Source: Centrapalus pauciflorus (taxonomy: Eukaryota; Streptophyta; Magnoliopsida; Asterales; Asteraceae). Taken from it: 64,000 bases of DNA. The notes beneath the pieces were generated by a model that was not told the origin of the DNA, did no database searches, and saw nothing but the letters and a program-made list of their open reading frames with translations. The number at the start of each line of letters is the position of its first letter. Position 1 is the stretch's first letter. Below, in pieces: positions 33,906 to 44,502 of this stretch. The position numbers were made by a program, and so were the translations under genes. The stretch is from contig JAANYP010002078.1 of assembly GCA_020465985.1 (NCBI GenBank), forward strand, positions 1 through 64,000, written 5' to 3'.

Positions 33906-36695
33906 TCAGGTGACTTGGGTGTTTGATTGAGAATCTGTTGTGGTGCAGAGTGATTTTTGATTCACTCTTTGCCTTTGAGTAGGCATTTGTTGTGGAGCTC
34001 TAGAATAATTCCTATTATACTGCATTTCAGACTGTGATCCCTGAGCTCTTACCGGTACATAATGTCTAACTGGAGTATGTGACCTAACTGGAGTGTGTGA
34101 CCTGCTAGGTGTGGTGCTCCTATAGACTTGTTGAGGTGCTGACCTAGATTGATTAATGACACGATTCGGTGAATTTGTCCTAACCACTTCTTTTGGTCCA
34201 ACCTTAACCGGTGTTTGTTTCACAACAGGTTTTGGTGCGGCCTGCACAGTTTTCTCGGTACTCTGAGAGCTACTCGTGCTCGCCCCACTTGTTGAGGGTT
34301 TGGGCTGTTCTGGCTTCACTATCTTAGGTGTCGTATCAACTTTCCTATGTGGACAAGTAGAAGCCACATGCCCCCTCTCATGACATCTAAAACATGACAT
34401 CTTATCTATTGGCTTCTTTTGTGAGCCCTTAGACTTAGGTGTCTCACTAGTGTCTATTTCCTTTGGTACATCTACGGTGTCTGGCTCATCGACCTTATCA
34501 GCCCAAGTAATTTTCTGTTTTCCTGCAGGTGTTTCACTGGAGGAAGACACAAATTTGACTTTCTTAACCTTGACGGTTGAGTCAGCCACCTTAGGTGTAT
34601 TTTCCATTATAGGCTCTGGTGTCGGTGTAGGTAGGTCCTCTAAGTCTACTGACTTGTCAGTTTTCACCTGAGGCTGAGGGACATAGTTTTCATTGAAAGG
34701 TGGAGGAATTTCGTGAAATCCTAGACCTACGGGCTTCTTAGATTGTCTTTGGGCATCTAAAACTTTCCATAGGTTTAGGCTTGAATTCCTAAACTTTTCC
34801 AACTTGCTATTCGCCTCTGCTACCTTAACCTTTGTTTCAGCTAGCTCTATGTCCTTGTCCTTAAGACTTTTGGTTAAGGCTTCTACGTGCTCATATATTT
34901 GCTCTATCCTAACACACTGCTCACTGAGTTTGTCTTTTAGAACTACTACGTCTTGAGCATCAGCCTTAAGCTTTTCTTTAAGATCTTGCTTGATATCGTT
35001 TAGGCTAGCATTTTCAATCTTTATGTTCTCATTTTGAGCAGTTATGGATTTATGTGATTCTAAGACTAGATTTAACCTATCATTAGAAGTAACACACAAT
35101 ACACATAATTCATGAAAAAGAGAATAAGTCAGACTAACCTTTGAGTTATCAGATTCCACGTTGGCCATCTGAGCAGCAAACTCCAGCACTGTCTGATCAT
35201 TCACCTTCTCTACCCACATCGGACTGCTATCCCGTGTGGTCTGCTCTTCCCCATCACACCCCGTTTCTGTGACTTCAGCCATGAAAGCTCTAGCATTCGA
35301 TTCAGGATGTGAACTCCAGTCATAGGTACCATCTAGCTGTCTGTCGGAAGTGACATTTGATAGAAGACCAGCTAGGTTGGCTTGACCGGCAGATGATGAA
35401 CTTGGAAGGTATCGTTGTTGAGACTGAGTCTGATACTGTCCCTGATGCTGACTCTGCCCTTGGTATGTCTCTACCTTCGGTCTCTGACACTCCCTGGCGA
35501 AGTGTCCCAGTCCTTGACAGTTGTAGCACTTGACTTTTGACTTATCAAATCCAATCCCCTTGTTGTTCATCATCAAATTCCTTCCAGTTCTCTTGATGAA
35601 CCTCTTAACCCGTTGGGTTACAATGGCCAGTTGCCATTTGAGGTCCATTTCCTCAAGATCATCAGGGTCGACCTGATCATAATCCTCATCCCAGAGAGCA
35701 GGATCGTTAATTTTGCCTTGAACACAATTTCCATATGCTGCCACAAAAGAAGCAAGCAGATTCAAATGTTCTTCTGCTGACTTTGCGCTCATGGGCATCT
35801 TCGAATAACTCTGAGATGGTGATGCCTGATGTACTTGGGGCTGCGGTTCTTCCGATCTTCCTAATCCTAAGAACGCGCGATTCAATGAGTCTTCGGACTC
35901 TGCTGGTGATGACGTTTCTCCGGTGAAAAACGCTGTAGCAGTTTTCGGTTCGGATGCCGCTGAAGGTTTTGATGTCTTTCCAAAATACATCGCTGGATTC
36001 TTGACTTGTTCAAAATCAGTCTCGGCCTTCAGTAGCTCGAAGTGATATGCCCGCAACGTTTCGACAATGTCATCGAGAGATTGAGTATAATACTTATCTT
36101 CATTTAGCTTGATCATTGCCACCCACATAGCCCATTTGGCTGGTAAGGCATCAAGAAGCTTGTTATTCTTGTCAGTGTCAGAATACTCAATTCCATGGCT
36201 TTCAAGTTCTGTCAACAGATGATAGAACCGAGTGATGATATCATCCAGTTGTTCATCCTTTAACGCCTTGAAGATTGCAAACTGTTGTTTTAGCAGTTCT
36301 GTATGCTTTCTACGCACCCTAGGATTACCCTCACACCTTTTCTCGAGAGACTCCCAAAGTTCTTTCGACGTCCTTTGAGTCCGAAATGTGTGCAGTATAT
36401 CCTGAGGTAAAGCCATACGGATGATCGAGAAAGCTTTGTTTTCGGCTTCAAATAGTTTCTTATCATCCTCCTTCATCATTTGGTATGACAAGACTTTTTG
36501 ACGACCTTCAACTTCTGAAACCGGTGGAATATATCCTTCGTCAATGCACACCCACATGCGCATGTCATTAAAGCGCACGAAATCGGTAAACCGATCCTTC
36601 CACCAGTAATAATCCTCGATCCTCATCAGTTTAGGCGGAGCGTTTGCCTTCCCGACCTCGTGGTCCATTTCCATGAATTTTTGGAGATTTGACAT
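33906..36695 (-). CDS. gag: gag of element F, open for 929 codons
   Basis: Start MSNLQKFMEMDHEV. The copia gag capsid domain (WWKDRFTDFVRF through SLEKRCEGNPR) covers residues 25-250. CCHC knuckle 1 is CYNCQGLGHFAREC (390-403). A Q/S-rich stretch follows, then a helical, probably coiled-coil segment (about 545-650). CCHC knuckle 2 is CFRCHERGHVASTC (768-781), and a basic tail has HTPVR repeats. It has no stop for 2.8 kb, unlike gag of G and I. The last 18 or so codons are out of frame relative to I, so the C-terminus and the usual PRDN stop are lost. The product should bind RNA and assemble particles, but F has no protease to mature it. Confidence 0.88.
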   Translation of the reverse strand: MSNLQKFMEMDHEVGKANAPPKLMRIEDYYWWKDRFTDFVRFNDMRMWVCIDEGYIPPVSEVEGRQKVLSYQMMKEDDKKLFEAENKAFSIIRMALPQDILHTFRTQRTSKELWESLEKRCEGNPRVRRKHTELLKQQFAIFKALKDEQLDDIITRFYHLLTELESHGIEYSDTDKNNKLLDALPAKWAMWVAMIKLNEDKYYTQSLDDIVETLRAYHFELLKAETDFEQVKNPAMYFGKTSKPSAASEPKTATAFFTGETSSPAESEDSLNRAFLGLGRSEEPQPQVHQASPSQSYSKMPMSAKSAEEHLNLLASFVAAYGNCVQGKINDPALWDEDYDQVDPDDLEEMDLKWQLAIVTQRVKRFIKRTGRNLMMNNKGIGFDKSKVKCYNCQGLGHFARECQRPKVETYQGQSQHQGQYQTQSQQRYLPSSSSAGQANLAGLLSNVTSDRQLDGTYDWSSHPESNARAFMAEVTETGCDGEEQTTRDSSPMWVEKVNDQTVLEFAAQMANVESDNSKVSLTYSLFHELCVLCVTSNDRLNLVLESHKSITAQNENIKIENASLNDIKQDLKEKLKADAQDVVVLKDKLSEQCVRIEQIYEHVEALTKSLKDKDIELAETKVKVAEANSKLEKFRNSSLNLWKVLDAQRQSKKPVGLGFHEIPPPFNENYVPQPQVKTDKSVDLEDLPTPTPEPIMENTPKVADSTVKVKKVKFVSSSSETPAGKQKITWADKVDEPDTVDVPKEIDTSETPKSKGSQKKPIDKMSCFRCHERGHVASTCPHRKVDTTPKIVKPEQPKPSTSGASTSSSQSTEKTVQAAPKPVVKQTPVKVGPKEVVRTNSPNRVINQSRSAPQQVYRSTTPSRSHTPVRSHTPVRHYVPVRAQGSQSEMQYNRNYSRAPQQMPTQRQRVNQKSLCTTTDSQSNTQVT

Positions 36696-37315
36696 CTTTT
36701 CGAAAGTGATTGAAGTGAACTTAATTAATTTAATTTGAAACTAATTGGAATTAACCCGTTCGAATCTAGGTAGATTCGAAGATAGTCAGATTCGAATTGA
36801 TTTGGGATTAAATTCGATTAAGTGTTGGAATTCAATTTAAACTCGAAATTAAGTCAAATTCGAAAGCTCCTCAGATTCGAAGGCAGACACACTCGAAGTT
36901 CAGCAGATTCGAAACCCCAGATTCGAAACTAAACTAGACTCGAACTAAACTCGAAACTAAGCTAGACTTGAGATCTTATTCGAATGAAGCAACAGACTCG
37001 AAACTAGGTAGATTCGAAACCCTCTGAAACAGACTTGAAAGGAGCAGATTTTGGTTAGACTCGAGACTAAGTGTAACCCTAATTACCCCTATTAGATTCG
37101 AGCGCCGCAAACTCGAAAAACGGCTAACACTTTGATTTTTGAACGATTTTCAGATTAAACCAGTTTCGACCAAAAAAAAAAAAAACGTGAAAAACCACAA
37201 AGTGTTTTCCGAGTAAGAATTTGCTAAGCTTAAAAATACGTTTTTGAGAGAAAAACCGACTACAAACGTCAAGAAACCTAGAATGTATCTAGATGAACAC
37301 CAAGAACACTCCGTA
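36696..37315 (-). other. 5' leader of element F with TTCGAA repeats
   Basis: No gene. Between primer site and gag the sequence is dominated by AGATTCGAA, ACTCGAAA and similar units (36760-37120). It also has a poly-A run near 37170. G and I have the same type of leader. Confidence 0.7.
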
Positions 37316-37328
37316 GGCTCTGATACCA
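37316..37328 (-). promoter_or_regulatory. Primer-binding site of element F (tRNA-iMet)
   Basis: Minus-strand TGGTATCAGAGCC lies two bases inside the LTR. Confidence 0.9.
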
Positions 37329-37330
37329 CT

Positions 37331-37972
37331 TGTAAGGTCTACCTAACACAGATCTATCTAGACGCGGAACCGTCAACGAGTGCAGAATCCTCGTTAACGG
37401 GTAGACGGAACAACTCTCAACTACGAAACACGGAGACTATCAGACGCTGAACGAACGACACACGAACGATCCTACGAGCTGATTCTCTCCTAAACTGCAC
37501 GAAAACCGATGATAGATTCGAGATCGCTTATTGCTTAATCCCTGACGAATTCTGCAAAAAGTCTGATAATATCTCGAGTCTATCCCTAATTATAGACCCT
37601 GATTCGAGTCTGATGTGGGCCAAACTCAAATCTGGCCCAAGGCCCATTCGAGTCTGTCCACAAAGACATTCTCGAATCTGGGCTCTTCGAATCTAGGCTA
37701 CATTCGAATCTATCACATATTCGAATGCCAAGCCTTGTATGATTCGAATCTAGCCTTTTACATAAACAACTAAGTGTTGAAACTTATGTTATTACTTATG
37801 ATTGATTTTATCTTTGTACTTTATGTTTGAACTTCTTGTAATACTTTACATCAAGTTCAAACATACAAACACTAATAAATATCAACCATATATAAACATA
37901 TATAACAAACACTTGCTAGAATCACAATGCATGATCACTTAGACTGCTATCGTCACACAGGATGTACCAACA
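37331..37972 (-). repeat. 5' LTR of element F
   Basis: This 642-bp LTR starts TGTTGGTACATCC on the minus strand and ends AGACCTTACA. It closely resembles the LTRs of G and I. TTCGAA/TTCGAG units cluster at 37500-37745. Right of it lies spacer sequence K, so no partner LTR of this type is in the window. Confidence 0.85.
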
Positions 37973-38250
37973 ATGTTGGACATAGTTCTGTATTTACATA
38001 CAACAGAGTGTCTTAGTTTGTCTTAAAGTTTATTTTAAAGCTAGCAAGACAGCGGTGACAGGTCTGTACTGACGTACAACAAAGCGACTTATCTTGCTAA
38101 CTCGAGTCAAACCAGAGGCAACAGGTCTGTACTTACGTACAACAGAGTTACTTGTTATGACTCTCAATTAGTATCATGATTTTTCTATTCTGTTCTTTTC
38201 TTTAAGATGTATCTGATGTTGCTATACATCCCCTAGAAAATTTGCATACC
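37973..38250 (-). repeat. Fragment K: pol-ORF3 spacer of another second-lineage Sirevirus
   Basis: It aligns with 47203-47460 of G and 29990-30250 of F, including the three spacer repeats, and runs on the minus strand. It is bounded by the F LTR and the H LTR. It could be the missing downstream part of I, since I is cut at the end of pol by G. Confidence 0.75.
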
Positions 38251-40208
38251 TGTAACATCCCAATTTTCAAGATAATTGCGTGGAATTATTTTAGTGGATG
38301 TTTAAATAATTAATATCGTGTTGGGCCAATGAGATCCCGAGTAGTGGATTGATACGTGTCGGGTTGCGAGTTACGTGTCTCCGGGTTATAAATTTAGTGG
38401 ATTAATTATGTATTTGGGTTCGTGGAGTTGAATGGGTTAAAAGAGTATAATTTGTGAAAATGTGATATCGGGTTCGGGTTAATGGGTTCGGGACCGGTTG
38501 AGATAGAACCGTACATAAGTGTTTATCCTTCTTCTTTTCCCTTATCCATTCTTAAAACCTAAAAAGGTGTAAGTGTGTGTTTGTGGAATTCTCCAGCAGC
38601 AAAGAGAAGCCAATTTCAATTGTTTGGGTGCTGAGAATCTGATACTCTTGCTTCCTTCTTCTTCCCTTGTGATTGTTGGAGCTTCTAGGTAAGGCTATTT
38701 CAAATTCATGGCTTCAATTGAGTTACATGTTGTTATGAATTGGGAATTGGGTTGAAAGCTCAAAGAGGTAAGTTTTGTATGATTTTGTATGCTTATTGAG
38801 ACTGAATTCGTGTATAGAAGGAGTTTGATACTCCTGGGCAGAGCTGAAATCGCAGGTCGGCCATGGGGGTTTCGTGATGTCGCGGCGCGACCACCAGAGG
38901 GTCCGCGGCGCGACCAATGGCCTGCAGGGGAAATTCGAAGTTAACCTTGTGAAATGGGTTTGAGTCGGAACAGTGTCGGGTTTCTTCGGGGTTGCTCGGG
39001 ATGGGTTTTGTGTATATTCAGAGTCTTATTGGGAGTGCTTTGAGTCGAGTTTCGGGTCGGGTTTCGGGTATTGATCAGGTTTCGGTTCCGTGGGGTTGTC
39101 GGGTTGAATAGAGTTCGGGGTGTTGTGATTATGTGTTTAATGTAATTCGGGACTGTGTTTAACCGATTGGGATTGTTTCAGGGATTCGGGTCTGTTATGG
39201 GTCGTATTCTGATTGGGTCTTCAGGGTTCTGTTGGGGATCGCAATTGAATTTGAGTCGGGTTTATGTTCATTATGAGTTTGCGATATGTGTTCGTGGGAT
39301 TTGTATTAACAGGTGGGATCCGTGTGTAATTTCAGGGACAAGTCAGCGAATCGAGCCGAGTCAGAGATTCCGGGATTAGTGGATCGACCAGGTGAGTACC
39401 CGAGTTCCTTTTTCAAACCCGGGACCGTTTTGCGAGTCGTTGTTGTATGTGTATATTGTGCAATGTGTTTGAGACAGGGACGCGAGCCACAGGTATGATT
39501 CTATTCTTACATATGTGATATATGTGCATGAGATGAGATCCAGTCCGGGGTCCGTGATGAGTTCCATACGGACGGTGATTCGCAATGGGTTATCGCGCGG
39601 GTTGACTGTCCCTAACAGTCCTTGGGGCGTGTATACACGGCAGGGCCTGTAGCCGGTTCGCGCCCGTGCTACAGGGTTGTGGCTAACCACCGGTGTACAC
39701 GGTCGTTAGCTGGGGAAGGGTCCCCCTCAGTGATATTGTGTGCAGGGCTTCGGATCTCATGTACGTGTTCATACCTGTATTGTGATGATGATTGCCAGGG
39801 ACCGAGCTAGAGATTGAATTGCGTGTATGTGCTATGTGTATGTGTGTTATGTGTATTCTGTGCAGAGTCTAACCCTCGAGTACTCACGAGCTTTCGAGCT
39901 TACGTATTCGAGTCTTCCATGTTCAGGGCATCAGTGACAGGATTAGCAGCCGAGTTTGATTAGCTGGGGCCGGGAGCTATTTGGGGAGCTTTGTGTTGAT
40001 TTCGTGTAATGATCTAATCTGTATTGTTTGCGTTAGTATCCCTTGGGCTTATGTAATTAGTGGATTGTATGTTAACAGCAATTATGTGAAAGTTTAAATT
40101 AATAGTGATTTCGGTTTATCTTATGACATATGCATAAAAGAGCTATTGCGATATGCCACCTGGGTATTGAATTGACGTGGCATTTCCGGGTTAAGGGAGG
40201 GTGTTACA
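38251..40208 (+). repeat. 5' LTR of element H
   Basis: Starts TGTAACATCCC and ends GGGTGTTACA. It contains GC-rich GTCGCGGCGCGACC-type palindromic sequence near 38880-38920. Short open frames inside are identical in both copies but show no protein features. Confidence 0.95.
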
Positions 40209-40211
40209 GCA

Positions 40212-40223
40212 TGGTATCAGAGC
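40212..40223 (+). promoter_or_regulatory. Primer-binding site of element H (tRNA-iMet)
   Basis: TGGTATCAGAGC lies three bases after the LTR. A second copy occurs at 44434-44445 in the leader stub. Confidence 0.9.
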
Positions 40224-40392
40224 TTGTGGTTTGAAGTCTGAGTATCATTAGTGGATGCTTAACTTAAACCTTGTTTCGATCCATGGGGGATCCATTGCGA
40301 TTGATATTAGTGGAGTTAATTAACCTGGCTTAGTGTACAACGCTGGGTGATTTATCTGTGGTTCTCAATTGTTTTGATTTGTGCAGATAGTT

Positions 40393-41739
40393 ATGACAGA
40401 TCATGGCGAGGGATCCGGCGCGGGCAAGCCGGTAGATGACGAGTTCATTCGCAAGTCAGAGCTTCTGGGGGTATTGACAGAGTTTTACAGGCAACAGAGA
40501 GAGCAGGAGCGGGAACAAGATCAGGGGATGGGATCACGTGCTGGGGGTGGTCAGGATACAGGTGCGGGTGCTTCTTCATCTACGTTTCGACGAGGGGGTT
40601 CGTTCAAGGATTTCATGACTGGGAATCCGCCAGAGTTTAGAGGCGGGGGTGAGCCAGGGATGGCTATGGCATGGGAGCGTGAGGTGGAGGCTGCCTTCAG
40701 AGTTGCGCATGTGGAGCCGAGAGATATGGTCGGTTATGCGACCTATCTGTTGAGGGGAGGGGCGTCACAGTGGTGGCAGTCTATAGAGTCAGCCATGACT
40801 TCTTCCGCGGCGTATGCGATGACGTGGGATCAGTTTAGAGCCATGTTCGAGCTGCAGTACATTCCTAGAGACGAGAGGCGGGAGATGGAGCGGCGATTCC
40901 TTCACCTACAGCAGGGAGAGATGACAGTGCAACAGTATGTGGACCAGTTCAATGAGTACTCCCAGTTTGCAACTCATTACATCGCCACTGAGCAGCGAAG
41001 AATCGATGCGTTTGTTGATGGACTGCGAGCTGATATCAGAGAGTTCGTCGAGATGCACGAGGCTTCTACTTTTGCCAGAGCGCTAGAGATGGCCCGCATA
41101 AGGGAGCGGGAGATAGCCAAACAGAGGGAGGAGCCATCTTTTCAGGGTCGACGTGCGAGGACTCCTGAGCGGTCCTCGAGAGACCGGAGGCATTCCAGAG
41201 ACGATTCCAGAGAGCGGCGTTCGGGACAGAGTTCAAGAGACAGGCGAGATCGGGATAGAGACAGAGACAGGGATAGAGAGCGGAGGTCGAGTGGACCGGG
41301 GCGGAGCCATCGATCGGATAGTCAGAGTCAGAGGCAGAGTTCGAGGTATACAGGGCAGAGTCAGAGCAGCGTAGGGCAGAGACCTCAAGATGGGGGAGAT
41401 AGAGGAGACAGTTCGGTTGGGAATCGGGAGTGCCCGATATGTCACCGTCGCCATAGTGGGCCGTGCGTGCCTAGATGTTATCGATGCGGCCAGCGTGGGC
41501 ATGCTGCCGCCACGTGTACAGTTCCAGAGCCATTGTGCTTCCATTACGGGAGGCCGGGACACAGGGTGCGAGACTGTCCAGAGTTGGGATCAGCGGTGCA
41601 GGGTGCGAGTTCCAGTGGGGCTAGAGCAGAGCCGTCGTCATCCGGTCGTCATGATTCTCGGGCGCGGGGTCGGGTATTTCAGGCGACTACAGAGGCAGCT
41701 CGAGATGATGCTGATATGGTTCCGGGTATGTTTCTCTGA
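40393..41739 (+). CDS. gag: gag of element H with RS/RD-rich linker
   Basis: A complete frame of 448 codons from ATG at 40393 (MTDHGEGSG). The gypsy gag capsid domain covers about residues 70-235 (FKDFMTGNPPEF, RGGASQWWQSI, QFNEYSQFATHY). A linker of about 70 residues (251-321) is almost entirely R, D, E and S, including an RDRDRDRDRDRE stretch. Three Cys motifs follow: CPICHRRHSGPC (347), CYRCGQRGHAAATC (362-375) and CFHYGRPGHRVRDC (382-395). In the last, the second Cys is Tyr, so it should not bind zinc normally. The protein should package RNA. With no pol, it needs enzymes from an autonomous relative. Confidence 0.9.
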   Translation: MTDHGEGSGAGKPVDDEFIRKSELLGVLTEFYRQQREQEREQDQGMGSRAGGGQDTGAGASSSTFRRGGSFKDFMTGNPPEFRGGGEPGMAMAWEREVEAAFRVAHVEPRDMVGYATYLLRGGASQWWQSIESAMTSSAAYAMTWDQFRAMFELQYIPRDERREMERRFLHLQQGEMTVQQYVDQFNEYSQFATHYIATEQRRIDAFVDGLRADIREFVEMHEASTFARALEMARIREREIAKQREEPSFQGRRARTPERSSRDRRHSRDDSRERRSGQSSRDRRDRDRDRDRDRERRSSGPGRSHRSDSQSQRQSSRYTGQSQSSVGQRPQDGGDRGDSSVGNRECPICHRRHSGPCVPRCYRCGQRGHAAATCTVPEPLCFHYGRPGHRVRDCPELGSAVQGASSSGARAEPSSSGRHDSRARGRVFQATTEAARDDADMVPGMFL

Positions 41740-42458
41740 GCTTGATTTGAGTGTGTATTAGTGGGGGACGGGTCATTGGGCTGTGTCTGTGATAAGAGTA
41801 TGTGTTCTGTTGTGTGTGACTGCTTCGTTTTGTCTGTGGTTATGTGGCTCTGTGACGGAGGTATGGAGTGATTGTGTATGGGTTATATGAGATTGTTATA
41901 TCTGGGTATGTGTGTGAGAGTGGGATATATTGTGGTGTAATGGGTTATCAGAGTTTCGAGATTGAGTATTGTGTCATGTTAGTGGATCAAATTATATGAA
42001 TAATTGTTGCGAATGTGTTTGTGATTGTGGGATTCAGTGACAGAGGGGCGGGATTGTGTGTATGGGCTGAATGGGGTCGTTGAGCCTGGGGTGTATATGT
42101 GGAGTCAATGTGTTAAATTCGGGTTTATTGCGATCTGGGCTTCCGAGTTTAGAATTGTGCTATGTTGGATGGATTAATCTTGTGAAGCTATGTGAGTTAT
42201 ATGAGTGATTATTGCGAATTTGTTGTGATGTGCTAGTGGATTGTTTAATTGAGTTAAAGATTCGAGGGAGTTGACTTACTTCGAGAGTTGAAGTAGAGAC
42301 GTGTTTTAGTGATGATTATACCATTCAGAGTTCAAATGCGAATTTATCAAGAGTTGCTGATGATGTCGAGAGTTGTGAGTCAACATGTTCGGGGATTTGA
42401 CTTAGAGATGTGCATTTGCGAGCGGGCTTGCGATAGATTCCGGGGACGGAATCTCTTT
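41740..42458 (+). other. Non-coding region between gag and 3' LTR of H
   Basis: About 720 bp, G/T-rich, no pol motif and no long frame. It ends with TTCCGGGGACGGAATC next to the polypurine tract. The same motif precedes the D 3' LTR and is typical of Del/Tekay elements. Confidence 0.7.
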
Positions 42459-42470
42459 AAGAGGGGAAGA
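42459..42470 (+). promoter_or_regulatory. Polypurine tract of element H
   Basis: AAGAGGGGAAGA ends two bases before the 3' LTR. Confidence 0.85.
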
Positions 42471-42472
42471 TT

Positions 42473-44430
42473 TGTAACATCCCAATTTTCAAGATAATTG
42501 CGTGGAATTATTTTAGTGGATGTTTAAATAATTAATATCGTGTTGGGCCAATGAGATCCCGAGTAGTGGATTGATACGTGTCGGGTTGCGAGTTACGTGT
42601 CTCCGGGTTATAAATTTAGTGGATTAATTATGTATTTGGGTTCGTGGAGTTGAATGGGTTAAAAGAGTATAATTTGTGAAAATGTGATATCGGGTTCGGG
42701 TTAATGGGTTCGGGACCGGTTGAGATAGAACCGTACATAAGTGTTTATCCTTCTTCTTTTCCCTTATCCATTCTTAAAACCTAAAAAGGTGTAAGTGTGT
42801 GTTTGTGGAATTCTCCAGCAGCAAAGAGAAGCCAATTTCAATTGTTTGGGTGCTGAGAATCTGATACTCTTGCTTCCTTCTTCTTCCCTTGTGATTGTTG
42901 GAGCTTCTAGGTAAGGCTATTTCAAATTCATGGCTTCAATTGAGTTACATGTTGTTATGAATTGGGAATTGGGTTGAAAGCTCAAAGAGGTAAGTTTTGT
43001 ATGATTTTGTATGCTTATTGAGACTGAATTCGTGTATAGAAGGAGTTTGATACTCCTGGGCAGAGCTGAAATCGCAGGTCGGCCATGGGGGTTTCGCGAT
43101 GTCGCGGCGCGACCACCAGAGGGTCCGCGGCGCGACCAATGGCCTGCAGGGGAAATTCGAAGTTAACCTTGTGAAATGGGTTTGAGTCGGAACAGTGTCG
43201 GGTTTCTTCGGGGTTGCTCGGGATGGGTTTTGTGTATATTCAGAGTCTTATTGGGAGTGCTTTGAGTCGAGTTTCGGGTCGGGTTTCGGGTATTGATCAG
43301 GTTTCGGTTCCGTGGGGTTGTCGGGTTGAATAGAGTTCGGGGTGTTGTGATTATGTGTTTAATGTAATTCGGGACTGTGTTTAACCGATTGGGATTGTTT
43401 CAGGGATTCGGGTCTGTTATGGGTCGTATTCTGATTGGGTCTTCAGGGTTCTGTTGGGGATCGCAATTGAATTTGAGTCGGGTTTATGTTCATTATGAGT
43501 TTGCGATATGTGTTCGTGGGATTTGTATTAACAGGTGGGATCCGTGTGTAATTTCAGGGACAAGTCAGCGAATCGAGCCGAGTCAGAGATTCCGGGATTA
43601 GTGGATCGACCAGGTGAGTACCCGAGTTCCTTTTTCAAACCCGGGACCGTTTTGCGAGTCGTTGTTGTATGTGTATATTGTGCAATGTGTTTGAGACAGG
43701 GACGCGAGCCACAGGTATGATTCTATTCTTACATATGTGATATATGTGCATGAGATGAGATCCAGTCCGGGGTCCGTGATGAGTTCCATACGGACGGTGA
43801 TTCGCAATGGGTTATCGCGCGGGTTGACTGTCCCTAACAGTCCTTGGGGCGTGTATACACGGCAGGGCCTGTAGCCGGTTCGCGCCCGTGCTACAGGGTT
43901 GTGGCTAACCACCGGTGTACACGGTCGTTAGCTGGGGAAGGGTCCCCCTCAGTGATATTGTGTGCAGGGCTTCGGATCTCATGTACGTGTTCATACCTGT
44001 ATTGTGATGATGATTGCCAGGGACCGAGCTAGAGATTGAATTGCGTGTATGTGCTATGTGTATGTGTGTTATGTGTATTCTGTGCAGAGTCTAACCCTCG
44101 AGTACTCACGAGCTTTCGAGCTTACGTATTCGAGTCTTCCATGTTCAGGGCATCAGTGACAGGATTAGCAGCCGAGTTTGATTAGCTGGGGCCGGGAGCT
44201 ATTTGGGGAGCTTTGTGTTGATTTCGTGTAATGATCTAATCTGTATTGTTTGCGTTAGTATCCCTTGGGCTTATGTAATTAGTGGATTGTATGTTAACAG
44301 CAATTATGTGAAAGTTTAAATTAATAGTGATTTCGGTTTATCTTATGACATATGCATAAAAGAGCTATTGCGATATGCCACCTGGGTATTGAATTGACGT
44401 GGCATTTCCGGGTTAAGGGAGGGTGTTACA
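42473..44430 (+). repeat. 3' LTR of element H
   Basis: Constant offset of 4222 to the 5' LTR with no indel seen and one substitution noticed. Near-identity means a recent insertion, or recent LTR homogenisation. Confidence 0.95.
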
Positions 44431-44502
44431 GCATGGTATCAGAGCTTGTGGTTTGAAGTCTGAGTATCATTAGTGGATGCTTAACTTAAACCTTGTTTCG
44501 AT
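44431..44502 (+). repeat. Duplicated 5' leader stub of H after its 3' LTR
   Basis: 72 bp are identical to 40209-40280, starting with GCATGGTATCAGAGC. The match ends at TTTCGAT, and the next base belongs to the G third ORF. A normal element would end at 44430. Confidence 0.9.

Larger units (their letters stand above)
28165..37972 (-). mobile_element. Element F: Sirevirus of the second lineage, 3' end replaced
   Basis: On the minus strand the order is 5' LTR, primer site, leader with TTCGAA repeats, gag, pol, a 2.2-kb spacer and the first part of the third ORF. The body is collinear with G. Near 28180 the third ORF stops, and a short stretch leads into the polypurine tract and LTR of E, which do not match the 5' LTR of F. 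The right end lies in K, a spacer of the same family. Protease is deleted and RNase H is frameshifted, so F is not autonomous. Confidence 0.85.
38251..44502 (+). mobile_element. Element H: young gag-only Del/Tekay-like gypsy element plus a leader stub
   Basis: Two 1958-bp LTRs flank a 2.26-kb interior with a tRNA-iMet primer site, one gag frame and a polypurine tract. It contains no pol. The LTRs are collinear without indels, and I noticed one substitution (38875 T, 43097 C). After the second LTR the sequence continues for 72 bp with a copy of the primer site and leader, then enters the third ORF of G. The left flank is K and the right flank is G, so the two sides do not form one simple target. 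This is a TR-GAG-type element that has taken part in recombination or deletion. Confidence 0.85.

Noticed and set aside
39155..39810. Short open frames in the H LTR, repeated at 43377-44032
   Set aside because: They are identical because the LTRs are identical. No protein feature, start context or codon pattern supports a gene.
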